This document shows, piece after piece, positions 1 through 9,930 of a DNA stretch of 64,000 bases. The DNA is from Desulfopila aestuarii DSM 18488. Lineage in GTDB: Bacteria; Desulfobacterota; Desulfobulbia; Desulfobulbales; Desulfocapsaceae. The stretch is from positions 1 to 64,000 of the forward strand of contig CAMBBS010000018.1 in NCBI GenBank assembly GCA_945863875.1. Reading direction: 5' to 3'. The translations under genes and the position numbers were made by a program. Position 1 is the first letter of the stretch. Each line of letters starts with the position of its first letter. The notes below the pieces were generated by a model. That model ran no database searches and was not told the DNA's origin. It worked only from the letters and a program-made list of their open reading frames with translations.

Positions 1-108
1 GGGCTCACGTATTGCTGGGGCACAGTTCACAACTTGTGTTTCTGCCGCGTATTGTGTCTGTCTGAGCATGTTGCGTTGCCGGGCTAAGGTGTATTGGGAA
101 TCCAGGTG

Positions 109-2238
109 TTAATGGCTGTTTTGTATCCATTGGACTTCTAACCCGTTCAAGACGTTCCTGATTTTTGTGGCCAGATCTTTCTTGGAAAATGGCTTCTCGA
201 TGAACTGCACGCCGTGGTCCAACACACCATGGTGGGCGATGACGTTGGCGGTATAGCCGGACATAAACAATACTTTGAGATGCGGATGAAGTGGCATTAT
301 ATGCCCGGCAAGATCGCGACCGTTCATTTCCGGCATGATGACGTCGGTAAAGAGCAACTGGATTTGGCCGATGTATGATTTGGCCAGACGGATGGCTTCA
401 GTCGGGGTGTTTGCCGAGAGAACGGTGTAGCCCAGGCAGACAAGCATGGTTTCAGTCAATGCCAGGATCGCCGGTTCGTCTTCTACCAGCAGGATGGTTT
501 CATTACCGCCTGCCTCTGCTTGTTTCGCATCAGCCTCCGCTACCGGTCCTGTCCTGGACCGGTGCCGCGGCAGATAGATCTTGAAGGTCGTCCCCTGGCC
601 GAGTTCACTGTAGACGTTGATGAAACCATTGTTCTGTTTGACAATGCCGTAGACCGTAGCCAGACCGAGACCGGTCCCTTTGCCCATCTGCTTGGTGGTG
701 AAAAAGGGTTCGTAGATGTGCGCGAGTGTTTCTTTGTCGATGCCGCAACCATTATCGCTTTGGGTGAGCAGCACATACTCCCCGGGAAGAGAACCGGGAT
801 GATGCGCGCAGTAAGCCTCGCCGAAAACGATATTTTCTGTCTCGATGGTGATTTTTCCAACGCCGGAGATGGCGTCCCGGGCATTAATACACAAATTGGC
901 CAGAATCTGATCGAGTTGGGAGGGATCCATCTTGATCGACCAGAGATTGGCCGTGGGCAGCCAGACAAGATCAATGTCCTCCCCGATGAGACGTTGCACC
1001 ATATTCAGCATGCCGGAGACAGCATCGTTGAAATCAAGAATCTTTGGGGCGATGGTCTGCTTGCGGGCAAAGGCCAGAAGTTGCCGGGTAATATCAGCAG
1101 AATGTCGGGCGGCGATGAAAATCTGCTGCAAATAATCGCCCAGGCGAGTTTCCGGCGCCACATCGTGCAGAGCCAGTTCCGTGTAACCGAGAATAACGCT
1201 GAGCATATTATTGAAGTCATGGGCTACCCCTCCGGCCAATCGTCCGACTGATTCCATCTTCTGGGCCTGAATCAGCTGCTCCCGGAGTTGCAGCTGATTC
1301 TCTTCCGATCGCTTGCGCTCGGTAATGTCACGAACCGCGTTTACCCTCCAGACATCGCCATCTTTTCGAAAGGTCAGGGATTCAAACTCCGCAAAAAAAT
1401 GCTCACCATTTTTTTTCACGATGCGAATGGTCTGGGGAGCGACATAATCTCGGACGATTTTTCGGTCGACGAGTGACCAATCATCTGCATGGATAAACGC
1501 CGAGAATTCCTTATTGAACGCCTCGTCGCCGGCAACACCAAGCATTTTTGCCATTGATGCATTGAGATCTATAACGACGTTGTTTTTTTCAATCACTATC
1601 CCTTCCATAGTAAGATCGCTGAGAAGACGGTTTCGTTCCTCACTCTCACGCAGGGCCTTCTCCATTTTTTTACGCGCAATAACAATAGCCACCTGGTCGG
1701 CAACGGTAACCATGACCCTGAGATCAGTCTGGTCATAGCAGCTCGGATTGTGATAATTCTGCACCGCCATGACGCCGATGATACTCTCCTGGTTCTGTAA
1801 GGGGACGCCAAGCCAGACTTCCGACGGGGTGCATGGAGGGATTTTGAAACCGTTCCTCGCGCGCAGGGCTAGTATTTCCGCCTTGGTCAGCAGCAAAGGA
1901 TTCTTGCTTCGGATGACCTGTGCAGTTAACGAAGCGGTTTTACTCACTTCTATAACTTTTGGATAGACTTCATCTACTGTGTCGACGATATAAGGAAAGG
2001 TAAGGCTATCATCGGTTTTATCATACAACGCAATATAGAAATTGGTGGTATCGATGATTGAACTGAGGGCCTGATGGATCGACTGATACAATTCGTCAAG
2101 GCTGGATGTGTCATTGATGGCCGTGGAAATTTTAACCAGCGTCGCATTTATTTCTTCCAGTCGTTTTCTCCGCTCCGATTCCTGTTCCAATAGAGCTATA
2201 CGCAGCTCCAGCTCTTTGTATGTCGGTTTTTCAGTCAT
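109..2238 (-). CDS. Hybrid sensor histidine kinase (GAF-PAS-HisKA-HATPase-REC)
   Basis: Cytoplasmic hybrid kinase of 709 residues without membrane segments. A short coiled coil (about 1-30) is followed by a GAF domain (about 30-190), a PAS domain (about 200-310), a HisKA domain with the H-box HDFNN at His340, an ATPase domain with N-box (NLCINARDAI) and G-box (GKGTGLGLA), and a C-terminal receiver with acidic pair EDE and phospho-acceptor Asp632 in LLFTDVIMPEMNG. All catalytic residues appear intact. It would autophosphorylate in response to a soluble ligand bound by GAF or PAS and pass phosphate to its own receiver; no partner with a DNA-binding output lies beside it. Its kinase core closely resembles that of the kinase at 4408-7218, which suggests paralogy. 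The ligand is unknown. Confidence 0.9.
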   Translation of the reverse strand: MTEKPTYKELELRIALLEQESERRKRLEEINATLVKISTAINDTSSLDELYQSIHQALSSIIDTTNFYIALYDKTDDSLTFPYIVDTVDEVYPKVIEVSKTASLTAQVIRSKNPLLLTKAEILALRARNGFKIPPCTPSEVWLGVPLQNQESIIGVMAVQNYHNPSCYDQTDLRVMVTVADQVAIVIARKKMEKALRESEERNRLLSDLTMEGIVIEKNNVVIDLNASMAKMLGVAGDEAFNKEFSAFIHADDWSLVDRKIVRDYVAPQTIRIVKKNGEHFFAEFESLTFRKDGDVWRVNAVRDITERKRSEENQLQLREQLIQAQKMESVGRLAGGVAHDFNNMLSVILGYTELALHDVAPETRLGDYLQQIFIAARHSADITRQLLAFARKQTIAPKILDFNDAVSGMLNMVQRLIGEDIDLVWLPTANLWSIKMDPSQLDQILANLCINARDAISGVGKITIETENIVFGEAYCAHHPGSLPGEYVLLTQSDNGCGIDKETLAHIYEPFFTTKQMGKGTGLGLATVYGIVKQNNGFINVYSELGQGTTFKIYLPRHRSRTGPVAEADAKQAEAGGNETILLVEDEPAILALTETMLVCLGYTVLSANTPTEAIRLAKSYIGQIQLLFTDVIMPEMNGRDLAGHIMPLHPHLKVLFMSGYTANVIAHHGVLDHGVQFIEKPFSKKDLATKIRNVLNGLEVQWIQNSH

Positions 2239-2285
2239 CCGGGGAGTCCTTTTTGGGTAAAAAACGTAACAAATGAAACTGCATA

Positions 2286-4286
2286 CTATACTCGAAACAA
2301 TTCTACCATTTTGGCCAGTTGCCCCGCCAGTTCCACCAGTTCTGTCGCCGCCGAGAGAACCTGTTGCCCTTCTTGACGAATATCTTCAATGGCCGCGCTG
2401 ACTCCGGCGATGTCACCGGCCATAGTCGATGACACTGTAGCGGTCTGCGCCACCTGTTCGTTTGAGTTGTGGACCCCTGTCGAGGCCTGGGCAATATTGT
2501 CGGCCACGTCTCGTGTTATGGATGCTTGTTCTTCTATGGCTGCGGCGATGGTGGCAACAATGGTTCCCATTTCGACGATAACCGCACCGATCTGATGGAT
2601 GTCCTTCATGGCCACTCCCGCAGTGTCCTGCACCCCGGTGATCTTACCTTTTATGTCCTCCGTCGCCGTGGCGGTCTGTCGTGCAAGTTCCTTGATCTCG
2701 TTGGCAACCACGGCAAAACCCTTACCAGCTTCACCCGCCCTGGCAGCCTCGATCGTGGCATTCAGGGCCAACAGATTTGTTTGAGACGAGATTTCGGTTA
2801 TCGCCTCAGTGACCTTGCCTATCTCGTTGGCCGCACTGTTGAACTGCTGCATCAATTCGGCGAGCTTCTGTGCTTCAGCACCGGCTTTTTCGCTGATATT
2901 GCGAGCTTTTTCTGAATTGGTGGCAATCTCTCTGATGGTTGCGGTCATTTCCTCGGTCGAAGCGGTTACCGAGGCTAAATTTATTGTCGCCTGTTCCATG
3001 CTTGCCGCCACGGAATGGGTATTGGCGTTGGCTTCTTCCGCCGCTGCGGCAACGGTGTTGCTTTGCATCGTGACCAGCTCGCTGCCCTTGGAAATCTGTT
3101 GCGAATTTTCCTGGAGCTTGCTTGCCGAATCAGATAATTTACGACTTTCACCCGCAACCGTAGCCAGAGTCTCTTGCAGCGATGCCAGAAAATTATTGAC
3201 ACTGCCCGCTGCCTCACCGATCTCATCTTTACTTTTTAGGGTAATCCTTTTGGTGAGGTCGTTGTTCATTGTCGTAAAAAAGGTGCTGAAGGTCTGGATA
3301 GGTTTTGCCACCAGGCGATTAAGGGTGACCAGCAGCACACCGGCCACGACGACAAGCAGGCTTCCCATGACAATAAAGAGTAAATTTATCGTAGTGAAGA
3401 GCTCGTGTGTCTGCGAAGCGAATTCGTCCCTGCTCATGCCATAGAGATGAACGCCGAATTTCTTTCCGGCAAAATCGACGGCGTCGCTGTAACTGAGAGC
3501 GTAACCGTCATTGAGTTCATATCCCTGCCGTGCCAGCTTGTCAAAATGGGCACTTTGCGCAAAAGCCACTGTTTTTTCATCAAACCATTTTTCATGCGCG
3601 GTCAGATAGGTATCGGCTACTTCGACATTACTGGCCTTTTGTCTGTAGGCGGCTTCGTCGACTTGCGACTTATCGACAAGGAGGATGTAAAACATCCTGT
3701 TGTTTTGCATCTTGCGGCTGATTGATCCAACCCCCATCATCAGTTCAACAACACCGACAAGATCTCCTTTTTCATCCAACACCGGTGTCAATGCCCGCAA
3801 GCCGACGCCCGCACGGCCTACCTCCAGACCGAAGGATAGTTTTTTTTCGCTCACCACTTGACGAAGCATTGACCGAAAAGAGATATCATCATCGCGCCTA
3901 CTGTCGAAACTTCGATAAAAACTCGACATATCCGCTCTGATTAAATGAATCTTTGTTCCCTTGAAATCCGATGATTCCAGGTCGCTGATGTATTTTTTAA
4001 TAAATGATTCGCTGTGCTTGAAATCATTTTGTCGAAATGCTTCGATAAGCAACGGATTGCCGGCAAGAGCGATTGAGTTTGTCACAAGTATTTGAAATTT
4101 ACTGTCAATCTCCGCATTGATCTGTTTCTGCAAAGATTCTCCCATTGCCGACAGCCGTTCCTGTTGTACCTGTGTTCGAAAATATTGCAGGTAGGCTAAA
4201 CCGCTTAGCCCAACAACGACAAAAATTATTGCCAGAATACCGACTATTTTTCCTGAGATGGACTTCAGATCGAGCAATTTTGCCAT
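2286..4286 (-). CDS. Methyl-accepting chemotaxis protein
   Basis: Transmembrane chemoreceptor of 666 residues. TM1 is at about 13-36, a periplasmic Cache-like sensor domain at about 37-298, TM2 at about 300-323, HAMP at about 325-380, and then the long cytoplasmic four-helix signalling hairpin. Its tip is recognisable around residues 497-535 ([20 protein letters not shown]). It ends [10 protein letters not shown] without a CheR-docking pentapeptide. It should couple an extracellular small-molecule signal to CheA/CheW, but no che genes are present in the window, so it is an orphan receptor. It sits between two hybrid kinases on the same strand, 47 bp upstream of the 709-residue kinase. The ligand cannot be deduced. 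Confidence 0.92.
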   Translation of the reverse strand: MAKLLDLKSISGKIVGILAIIFVVVGLSGLAYLQYFRTQVQQERLSAMGESLQKQINAEIDSKFQILVTNSIALAGNPLLIEAFRQNDFKHSESFIKKYISDLESSDFKGTKIHLIRADMSSFYRSFDSRRDDDISFRSMLRQVVSEKKLSFGLEVGRAGVGLRALTPVLDEKGDLVGVVELMMGVGSISRKMQNNRMFYILLVDKSQVDEAAYRQKASNVEVADTYLTAHEKWFDEKTVAFAQSAHFDKLARQGYELNDGYALSYSDAVDFAGKKFGVHLYGMSRDEFASQTHELFTTINLLFIVMGSLLVVVAGVLLVTLNRLVAKPIQTFSTFFTTMNNDLTKRITLKSKDEIGEAAGSVNNFLASLQETLATVAGESRKLSDSASKLQENSQQISKGSELVTMQSNTVAAAAEEANANTHSVAASMEQATINLASVTASTEEMTATIREIATNSEKARNISEKAGAEAQKLAELMQQFNSAANEIGKVTEAITEISSQTNLLALNATIEAARAGEAGKGFAVVANEIKELARQTATATEDIKGKITGVQDTAGVAMKDIHQIGAVIVEMGTIVATIAAAIEEQASITRDVADNIAQASTGVHNSNEQVAQTATVSSTMAGDIAGVSAAIEDIRQEGQQVLSAATELVELAGQLAKMVELFRV

Positions 4287-4326
4287 GATGGTTCCTTTTC
4301 GTTTTTGTATGGAGATTTTTCCAATA

Positions 4327-4357
4327 GCATCTGAAATACCACGAATATTTCAGATGC
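4327..4357. promoter_or_regulatory. Perfect 12-bp inverted repeat upstream of the chemoreceptor gene
   Basis: GCATCTGAAATA at 4327-4338 is exactly complementary to 4346-4357, with a 7-base loop. It lies between the 3' end of the 936-residue kinase gene and the start of the chemoreceptor gene, both minus strand. It has no T-run on either side, so it could be an operator for the chemoreceptor gene or an RNA hairpin ending the upstream transcript. The repeat is directly visible; the role is inference. Confidence 0.45.
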
Positions 4358-4407
4358 TCGTTGTGCCGGTTGCAGCAGATCCTGAAACGGCCCAGTTATT
4401 AACCCCG

Positions 4408-7218
4408 TCAGTTATGGAGTTCAAGGACCTCTCGAATTTTCATCGCGAGGTCTGCTTTTGTTAATGGTTTCTGGATGAAATGCACATGTTCATTGATAAC
4501 CCCGCGATGAGCTATAATATCTGCTGGATAGCCGGACATAAAAAGGCATTTCATTGTCGGACGGATGGCAGCCAGGGTTTTGGCCAGGTCAAGGCCGTTC
4601 ATTTCCGGCATGATAACATCGGTTAAAAGAAGATGAATCGGTCGCTCATTTTTTTCAACGAGGGCAATCGCCTGACTGGGTAAAGAGGCGGAAAGTACCG
4701 TGTAGCCTTCCCGCTCGAGCATGTCCAGAAAAAGATTCTGGACTGCAGGGTCGTCTTCAACCATAAGGATGGTTTCCTGTCCTTTTGCCGCTGCCGCTGG
4801 GGCGGACAATTTTCTCCGCGGAACCTGTTTGATATAGCTTTTGGCTCGCGGCAGACAGATTTTAAAGGTGGTGCCTATTCCCGGTTCGCTCGTCACATTA
4901 ATAAAGCCGCCATTTTGTTTGACGGCGCCATAGACCGTGGCTAGGCCAAGGCCGGTGCCGACGCCTACGCCTTTGGTGGTAAAGAACGGCTCGAATATTT
5001 TGCCGACGGTTTCCTTGTCCATGCCGGTTCCGGTATCCGTCACCGACAGCATCGCATATGCACCGGCTTTGCACTCCCGTTTATTTGCACAGCTCTCTTC
5101 GCAAATGATGCATGTGGCCGTCGAGATGGTAAGTATACCGACATCGGCGATGGCATCCCGGGCATTGACACAGAGATTGGCCAGGATCTGGTCGAGTTGC
5201 GAGGGATCGATCTCTATCTGGTATACATCGTCTCCCGGCAGCCATTGAAGGTGAATGTCTTCGCCGATCATTCTCCGCAGCATGGAGAGCATGCTTTGGA
5301 CGGCCGCATTGATATCGAGAATTTGGGGGATAATCGATTGCTTGCGGGCATAGGTCAGGAGTTGGCGAGTAAGCTCTGCAGAACGTTGCGCCGCCTCTCG
5401 GATTTGTTCCAGACCGGCCAAAAGAGGTTGTTGGGCATCTACCTGCGAGAGAGCAATCTCCACATGGCCGAGAATAACCGAGAGCATATTGTTAAAGTCG
5501 TGGGCGATTCCCCCGGCCAGTCTTCCGACCGATTCCATCTTTTGTGCCTGCATGTATTGTTTTTCAAGGAGCTCCTTCTCGCGATCGGCTTGTATTTTTT
5601 CGGTAATATCCAGCTTCACGGCAATATAGTTGACAATAGTCCCATCCGGTCCGAAAACAGGAGAAATGGTCGCTTCCTCGGTATAGCGAGTGCCATCTTT
5701 TTTCTTGTTCGTTATCAATCCCTTGAATGTTGTACCCGATGAGATGGTCCGCCATAATTCCTGATAAGAAAGATCATCATGCCGGCGGCTTTTCAAGATG
5801 TTTATTTTTCGGCAGATGGCTTCTTCTGCCGAATAGCCGGTGACCTTGGCGAAGGTCGGGTTGGCGTACAGGATAACTCCCTGCGGATCAGTAATGACGA
5901 TTGTTTCGCCACTCTGTTCAATGGCTTGTATCAAACGGTTGCGGTCAGCCTCGGCCTGTTTGCGTGCGGATATATCCCGGACAATCGATAATACACCACT
6001 ATTTTGTTCCATATCCAGGCTTACGGTAGTCACCTCGACCGGCACGAGCGTGCCGTCTTTTCGCACATCTATTGTCTCAAAAGGAATGCCGCTTCGCCGA
6101 TCCAGTTCCTTTTTGATGACTGTACCCTGCCGGCCCCTATGTTCTGGCGCCTGCAGCTGCGGGACATACATTTTCAGGAGTTCCTCGCGGCTATAGCCCA
6201 AAAGATCACAGGCACGAGCGTTTACATCGATAATGCGGTCTTCCTCGTCTTCGATAAATATGGCGTCACCCGCATTTTCAAAAAGCCGTCTGAAGTATTG
6301 TTCTCTTTTTTGCAGATCTTTTTCCGTCTTTTTTCGATCGGTAATGTCATTGAGGCAGAGCAGGAGCTGCGTGTGCGTATCGGTCTCGATGAGTGCGGTA
6401 GAGATGAGCAGATAAAATTCACTCCTTCGCCGGTTGTGCAATCGAGGTAGATGGAATTCGATATTCTTGTGCACAGTGCCTGTCCGCAAGGTGTCTTCAA
6501 TGGCAATTCTGGCCAGGCAATTTTGACATTGCCCGCCAAAACCGCAACCGCGAGGATCTTGCAGGGCATTGATGCAACCGAAGATGCCGCATGCTCGTCT
6601 GCCGGTCAGGTCTTCCATGGACAGTTCGGTGAATTCGGCAAAAGCGGCATTGGCAAAGAGGATATCACGATCTTTGTCGACAACACACATCATCACCGGC
6701 GCATGTTCATAGACTGCTTTCAGTTCTGCCTGGCTGCGGGCCAATGCTTTTTCATTGTCCAGCAGAGGGCGTATGGGAAAAGGTGCTGTTGCCCGGCAGG
6801 CCCTGAGGCACAATTTGATAAAATATTCTTCGTTGACCGGGGTAGAAAGACAGGCCACGACGCCTAAATCGGCAGCAATGTTTTCAGATGCTTTCTCTGC
6901 GGCGGCAGCTGAGGTTATGACGATGGGAATATTATGAAGCTTTTGGTATTTGGCCGAACGAAGTTGGCGGCAGAAGAGAGGGCCGTCTATGACTGGCAGA
7001 GAAAGAGCGGTGACAATGAGCGCGGGAAGATGGGCATCGCTTGTCTCCGCGCCGTCGTCGCCGGTGGATAAGGCGGTCAGGTGCAGCAAGGCGGATTCGG
7101 CATTGGTAAATGCACATGGTTCTATCCCGGCGTTTCGGAGAAGACCGGATAACAATTGCCGCTGCACGGGGTCATTATTGACGACCATGGCGAAAGAAGG
7201 AAAGTGATTCATGTTCAT
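4408..7218 (-). CDS. Hybrid histidine kinase with N-terminal pseudo-receiver and three PAS domains
   Basis: 936 residues. The N-terminal domain (about 5-140) has receiver-like patterning (LIVTALSLPVIDG), but the expected phospho-acceptor aspartate is Ala71, so it is probably a pseudo-receiver. PAS1 (about 165-295) carries a cysteine cluster at 210, 215, 225, 231 and 234. PAS2 (about 300-420) and PAS3 (about 425-545) follow. HisKA has His573 (HDFNN), the ATPase has GVGTGLGLA, and the C-terminal receiver has Asp867 (LLLTDVIMPEMNG). Catalytic parts look functional. The start codon has no clear Shine-Dalgarno sequence; an in-frame ATG two codons downstream is an alternative. Cysteine-rich PAS domains like this recur in deltaproteobacterial kinases; redox or metal sensing is an inference. 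Confidence 0.9.
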   Translation of the reverse strand: MNMNHFPSFAMVVNNDPVQRQLLSGLLRNAGIEPCAFTNAESALLHLTALSTGDDGAETSDAHLPALIVTALSLPVIDGPLFCRQLRSAKYQKLHNIPIVITSAAAAEKASENIAADLGVVACLSTPVNEEYFIKLCLRACRATAPFPIRPLLDNEKALARSQAELKAVYEHAPVMMCVVDKDRDILFANAAFAEFTELSMEDLTGRRACGIFGCINALQDPRGCGFGGQCQNCLARIAIEDTLRTGTVHKNIEFHLPRLHNRRRSEFYLLISTALIETDTHTQLLLCLNDITDRKKTEKDLQKREQYFRRLFENAGDAIFIEDEEDRIIDVNARACDLLGYSREELLKMYVPQLQAPEHRGRQGTVIKKELDRRSGIPFETIDVRKDGTLVPVEVTTVSLDMEQNSGVLSIVRDISARKQAEADRNRLIQAIEQSGETIVITDPQGVILYANPTFAKVTGYSAEEAICRKINILKSRRHDDLSYQELWRTISSGTTFKGLITNKKKDGTRYTEEATISPVFGPDGTIVNYIAVKLDITEKIQADREKELLEKQYMQAQKMESVGRLAGGIAHDFNNMLSVILGHVEIALSQVDAQQPLLAGLEQIREAAQRSAELTRQLLTYARKQSIIPQILDINAAVQSMLSMLRRMIGEDIHLQWLPGDDVYQIEIDPSQLDQILANLCVNARDAIADVGILTISTATCIICEESCANKRECKAGAYAMLSVTDTGTGMDKETVGKIFEPFFTTKGVGVGTGLGLATVYGAVKQNGGFINVTSEPGIGTTFKICLPRAKSYIKQVPRRKLSAPAAAAKGQETILMVEDDPAVQNLFLDMLEREGYTVLSASLPSQAIALVEKNERPIHLLLTDVIMPEMNGLDLAKTLAAIRPTMKCLFMSGYPADIIAHRGVINEHVHFIQKPLTKADLAMKIREVLELHN

Positions 7219-7400
7219 TTAGAGAAGAGTGCTCCTTCTTGTCGCATTTTTTTCAGCCGAGGATTATTGGAATTACTGTTGATAAGACAAGTGTATAATA
7301 AATATTTGTCAGAGTCACTGTTGTAAGATAATGGATGGAACATTGAGAGAAAATCAATGTTTTTGCAAAATGCACGATATCATGTCTGTTGCTTCGCCCC

Positions 7401-9029
7401 TTATTCGTGGAATTCCGCATTCAGATAGGTTCGCAGGTTGATCTTTTTATGACGAAGACCAAGTTTTTTACGAAGATTGTTGCGATGAGACTCGACTGTT
7501 TGCGACGACAGGTTCAGAACGGCCATGATCTCTTTGGTTGTCTTTCCCTGTTCGATGAAATTTGCTATCTGCATTTCTCTCGTCGTGAGTCCCAGAAAGA
7601 GAGAGTCAAGCTTTCTGGCCAGAGGCTGGGCCAGGTTCTGCGCATTGCTTTCCAGCACATCTATCAAGGCCTGGGCATTTGTCGGAAGGTTTTGCTTTTT
7701 CAATAATTCCAGCAGGGAAATGATATTGAATCGTAGGTTTGCCACGACGCGTTCCTGTATATCAATTTCTGCCTTTCTGGCATAATCGAGCATCATGGAC
7801 AGCGTTGCATTCGATTTTTCAAGGTCTGCATTTTTGGTCTCTATCTGTTTTTGCAAAGCCTTGCTTCGCTCAAGTTCCAGGGCAAGTTTTTCTTCCGCCT
7901 CGATCCTTTCGGTGACATCTCGTCCAACAGATTGATATTCAACGATATCCCCATTGTTGTTGAAGATGGCTCTGTCAATCCATTCCTGCAGGTGAAGCTG
8001 CTGAAATTGATCGTATACGCTATGCACATAGCTTGCCGTGGGCGCATGCCGTGAAAGAGCTTGCAAGGTTTTCAAGACCATTGGCCGTTCTTTTTCCGGG
8101 ATGAAGGGGAGGAATTGTTTGCCGAGCAGTTCGCTTTTGGGCAGACCAAAGAAATTGCAATAGGCCTGGTTGACGAAAGTGAGTGTTGTATCTGGGGTAA
8201 ACCGGCAGATCAATTCTGTTTGATCTTCGACAACAGCACTATAATGCCGGCGCATCTCATCCAGCTCTTTTTCGACGGCCTTTCTTTCTGTTATGTCATG
8301 GAGGATTGAAACCACCTGGTCGCTGCGGCACCGGACAAAGCGGGCGTCAAAGGATTTTGTCTGACCTCTGATGTCAATGTCGTATTCGAATTGTGCTTGC
8401 TGGCTGCCATGCAACACTTTGTCAATATGTGCCAGTACCTTCGCCGCAAGGGGGGCAGGTAATATATCGGCAGGGTTTTTGCCTATTATGTGCTCTATCG
8501 GCAGGAGCAGTAGGGATGGGTCATTGGATAAACTCTCAAGATAATTTCCTTTCTTGTCATGGAGAAACATGATATCGGGGATTGCAGCTATAATAGCTCT
8601 TTTCTTTTCCTTGATCAAATCTTCCGCAAGTTTTCGTTCCGATATATCGATATGGCGTATTAAAAACAATTCGGTGGAAAACCGCTTGAGTGCGGCTACG
8701 CGCATTAAAAACCATTTTTGTGTCAATGGGGATTGGCAGGGGTATTCCATATAAAAACTGTCAAGTGTGCCTTCCAGCACCTGGCAAATACCATGTTTTG
8801 CCTGCACCGCCAACTGGTCGTCGCCGTCAATGGCCCGCTGACACTCTGCCAGATAATTGTAGGTCAGCCAATTGCCGGAGACGGAACACCTGTTATCCTC
8901 GGCAAATTGTCGCCAGGCCTCATTGACGTAGCGGATATCCCCAGCTTTATTTATGACGACGATGTTATCACTGAGAGAATCGTAGATGGTCTTTTCCAGA
9001 GCATTGATCCAAAGGGCAATTTTAGGCAT
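7401..9029 (-). CDS. PAS-domain LuxR-family transcriptional regulator
   Basis: 542 residues. Three consecutive PAS segments cover roughly residues 10-380, each ending in a PAC-like ISERK or ITERK motif. A charged coiled-coil linker (about 382-430) follows, and a C-terminal LuxR-type helix-turn-helix (LTTREMQIANFIEQGKTTKE, then LNLSSQTVESHRNNLRKKLG). There are no receiver or kinase catalytic motifs, so this is a one-component regulator whose signal is sensed by PAS. The LuxR part follows the PAS directly, as in many deltaproteobacterial PAS-HTH proteins. It is on the same strand as the upstream signalling genes but separated by about 180 bp from the 936-residue kinase. The target genes are unknown. 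Confidence 0.87.
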   Translation of the reverse strand: MPKIALWINALEKTIYDSLSDNIVVINKAGDIRYVNEAWRQFAEDNRCSVSGNWLTYNYLAECQRAIDGDDQLAVQAKHGICQVLEGTLDSFYMEYPCQSPLTQKWFLMRVAALKRFSTELFLIRHIDISERKLAEDLIKEKKRAIIAAIPDIMFLHDKKGNYLESLSNDPSLLLLPIEHIIGKNPADILPAPLAAKVLAHIDKVLHGSQQAQFEYDIDIRGQTKSFDARFVRCRSDQVVSILHDITERKAVEKELDEMRRHYSAVVEDQTELICRFTPDTTLTFVNQAYCNFFGLPKSELLGKQFLPFIPEKERPMVLKTLQALSRHAPTASYVHSVYDQFQQLHLQEWIDRAIFNNNGDIVEYQSVGRDVTERIEAEEKLALELERSKALQKQIETKNADLEKSNATLSMMLDYARKAEIDIQERVVANLRFNIISLLELLKKQNLPTNAQALIDVLESNAQNLAQPLARKLDSLFLGLTTREMQIANFIEQGKTTKEIMAVLNLSSQTVESHRNNLRKKLGLRHKKINLRTYLNAEFHE

Positions 9030-9398
9030 ATGTGTATCATATCAGGAGAGTAGGCGGAATTCCACCGCCGGTTTAATTCGATTCCACTCATCCGGCAGCG
9101 GTGGATATGCGTTTGCGCTTGAACTGGAAGGCTTACAAATACACAACTATTTTGCACCTTGCTATAAGGTATCATAGAAAAAAAATATCTGTCAAATTTC
9201 TTGATGAGAGAACGGTGGCAACTTACCAAGGGATCAGCCTGCCGGCTTTTTTCCCTCGCCGGAAAAACAAGAACTGATTTGAGGTAGAGGCTCAAGACAA
9301 TTTTAAAAATTTGCAGAGTAACTGCAGGTTGTCGCGGGGCGAGTTAATGCAGGAGCTGCTGTGGAAGAGCTTGCTGTCTCCGTGGCGAATTGCTCGGG
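9030..9398. other. Intergenic stretch, no gene seen
   Basis: Low-complexity AT-rich sequence between the PAS-LuxR gene and the truncated kinase remnant. Short open frames here lack a ribosome site and any recognisable protein pattern. The PAS-LuxR promoter should lie within it, but I cannot point to convincing boxes. Confidence 0.5.
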
Positions 9399-9775
9399 TT
9401 AAACTGTTTTTTCAGCCAGCGGCAGAAAAACCAGGAAGGTGCTCCCTTGGGCAAATTCACTTTCAACGGAGACGGCACCGCCGTGCGCCTTGGCGATTCC
9501 TAAGACTATTGCCAGACTGAGTTCTCGGCCGATAAACTTTTTCGAGAAAAAGGGGTCAAAAAGCATCTCTCTGTCTTCCTCGGCAATGCCGCAGCCGGTA
9601 TCCTGTACTCCCATGCAGGCGTAGGCCTGCCTTTGAGGTTGCCAGTCTGTCGGGAAGCGCTGTTTGACGGGAATATCCGCGGCCAAAACCGTCAGGATAC
9701 GCAGCAGCACCGAGCCGCTGTTCTTTGCGATGGCCCCACCGGCGTTGTTGATCAGGTTCAGAACTCTTGATCTGG
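9399..9775 (-). pseudogene. Truncated histidine kinase, ATPase domain only
   Basis: In one minus-strand frame the segment encodes an N-box (VLNLINNAGGAIAKNSG), a G1 box (VQDTGCGI), an F box (LFDPFFSKKF) and a following helix with a damaged G2 (IGRELSLAIVLGIAKAHGG, where most kinases have GTGLGL), ending LVFLPLAEKTV. No HisKA domain, sensor domain or credible start exists upstream: coding similarity stops near 9775. It is therefore the 3' stump of a kinase gene, located at the edge of an insertion-rich region, and probably lost its 5' part through an insertion or deletion. Confidence 0.65.
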
Positions 9776-9930
9776 GTCTGTTCAGTTATCAATCACAATA
9801 CCCAGCGTAGCGCCTGTTAATAAAGGAATTATTTTAAAATTAACGTTCGAGAAATAAACCTTGCATCAAGAAATCGAAAAAAGCATTCTCTACCTGTCAT
9901 AGATAACAATTTAAAGAGGGAGAAGGTGCT

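Noticed and set aside
1-108. Any gene at the left edge
   Set aside because: The first 108 bases show no continued frame into the window besides the end of the hybrid kinase gene.
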